Below the pieces are notes generated by a model. The model was not told where the DNA came from, made no database searches, and saw only the letters and a list, made by a program, of their open reading frames with translations. Below are positions 63,337-64,000 of a stretch of 64,000 nt of DNA, piece after piece; the first letter of the stretch is position 1, and every line of letters begins with the position of its first letter. The stretch covers positions 124,001-188,000 of the forward strand of contig NZ_WMEF01000006.1 of assembly GCF_009724685.1 (NCBI RefSeq), given 5' to 3'. This stretch comes from Lysinibacillus cavernae (lineage in GTDB: Bacteria > Bacillota > Bacilli > Bacillales_A > Planococcaceae). The position numbers and the translations under genes were made by a program.

Positions 63337-64000
63337 TTACAATAATAAATTTTCCAACGCATAATAATTTTTAACTTTAATTCTTTTTCCTGTCATCTCT
63401 ATATACCCTTCCTTTTGAAATACAGACAAGCGGCGACTTAATGTTTCTCTTGTAGTATTCAATAAGGAGGCTAAATCTTTTTTTGTAAGTGACAATAAAA
63501 ATGTATCGCTTTTGACCGTAGCAGCCGATTTTAGGATAAAAGCAGCCAGTCTTTCGCTTACTTCTTTAGAAACAGCTTCACTCAATTGATTTTCCGTCTC
63601 CTCTAAACGTGCAGAAAGCTGAGCGAGCATATGAAACAAGGTAACTGGTGTACCTGCTAATATTTTCATAAGTTCCTCACCATCAAGCGAGCAAATTTCT
63701 GTTTTTACCAGAGCCTCTACTGTCGATTTTTGCGGTTCATCACTAAACAATGTGACATCACCAAAAAAGTCTCCTGCTTCCAATACTCTCATTACATATT
63801 CTCGACCATCTACAGATATATGAGATACTTTTACTCGTCCATGCCTAACAATAAATAATTTTTTCTTGCGATCACCTGCAAATAATATAATTTCCCCTTT
63901 ATCAAAATGTTGATGTGTAATAGTACGTGATACTTCTTCCATCTCATGATCTTTTAAACTTTGAAATATTGGAACCTTTGAAAAGCAATATTGTTTTTGG
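63337..64000 (-). CDS. CRP/FNR-family transcriptional regulator (5' end beyond window)
   Basis: At least 220 residues are visible, and the reading frame runs off the right edge through CFSKVPIFQSLKDHEMEEV. The cyclic-nucleotide-binding-like beta roll is at FDKGEIILFAGDRKKKLFIVRHGRVKV, GDFFGDVTLFSDEP. The helix-turn-helix is LTKKDLASLLNTTRETLSRRLSVFQKEG. The Cys near the N-terminus in CFSKVPIF recalls FLP/FNR-type oxygen or redox sensors, but a full Fe-S cluster ligand set cannot be judged because the N-terminus is cut. A nearby promoter has a CRP/FNR-like site at -41.5. Confidence 0.88.
   Translation of the reverse strand, partial: QKQYCFSKVPIFQSLKDHEMEEVSRTITHQHFDKGEIILFAGDRKKKLFIVRHGRVKVSHISVDGREYVMRVLEAGDFFGDVTLFSDEPQKSTVEALVKTEICSLDGEELMKILAGTPVTLFHMLAQLSARLEETENQLSEAVSKEVSERLAAFILKSAATVKSDTFLLSLTKKDLASLLNTTRETLSRRLSVFQKEGYIEMTGKRIKVKNYYALENLLL

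Noticed and set aside
1-64000. CRISPR array, tRNA, rRNA or prophage
   Set aside because: No regularly spaced repeats, cloverleaf sequences, rRNA segments or phage structural genes were seen.

Overview
The window looks like chromosome from a low-GC, Gram-positive, spore-forming rod of the Bacillaceae/Planococcaceae, most like Lysinibacillus. This rests on strong Shine-Dalgarno sites, TTG/GTG starts, and relatives of Bacillus subtilis PlsY, NfrA, PepT, YjfB, BceRSAB, ScoAB, YqhG/YqhH, YtxJ, RocB and the YjlC-Ndh pair. I saw no rRNA, tRNA, CRISPR array, prophage or complete insertion sequence. One IS3-type fragment is present near 39 kb. The species assignment is inference from protein resemblance.

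Layout. 0-10.7 kb: lipid and carbon metabolism (acyltransferase PlsY, a dicarboxylate transporter, a CoA-transferase, a nitroreductase, peptidase T, two exporters or membrane proteins). 10.7-12.3 kb: an iron-related patch with a perfect Fur box driving a probable small RNA, a DUF4395 membrane protein and a FhuF-like reductase. 12.3-18.4 kb: an enolase-superfamily epimerase with an acetyltransferase, a divergent regulator, a NhaC antiporter and an M20 amidohydrolase. 18.4-20.6 kb: a 47-residue protein, a Cu/Zn superoxide dismutase lipoprotein and a LysM-3D wall enzyme. 20.8-26.6 kb: a signalling block with a YjfB-like protein behind a sigma-D-like promoter, a REC-BTAD regulator, a diguanylate cyclase and a 1013-residue hybrid kinase. 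26.9-31.3 kb: a complete BceRSAB-type antimicrobial-peptide detoxification module with its operator.

31-41 kb holds assorted housekeeping genes, a candidate structured RNA (33.9-34.1 kb), the scoAB CoA-transferase with a LysR regulator, an IS remnant, a LysE exporter and an SRPBCC-ArsR pair under a long palindrome. 40.8-46.5 kb carries YqhG/YqhH and a second iron patch (AraC regulator, Fur-controlled ferredoxin/flavodoxin reductase, siderophore-binding lipoprotein). 46.7-50 kb is a four-gene ABC operon whose regulator is a degenerate ABC ATPase fused to LytTR. 50-58 kb has an ATP-grasp enzyme, a MocR-type regulator, EcsC, a quinone reductase, a hydrolase, a T-box-controlled MFS transporter and an IclR regulator. 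58.5-64 kb has RocB, a soluble chemoreceptor, the yjlC-ndh pair and a CRP/FNR regulator cut by the window end. Between the last two lies an unannotated 36-codon cysteine-rich ORF.

The most unusual material is in non-coding DNA and regulators: a Fur-box small RNA with a C-rich loop, a multi-helix RNA ending in a strong terminator, a T-box on an MFS gene, the ABC-LytTR pseudo-ATPase regulator, a kinase whose first H-box has lost its histidine, and the cysteine-rich ORF behind a promoter with a CRP/FNR-like site at -41.5. No single large undescribed system is proven.
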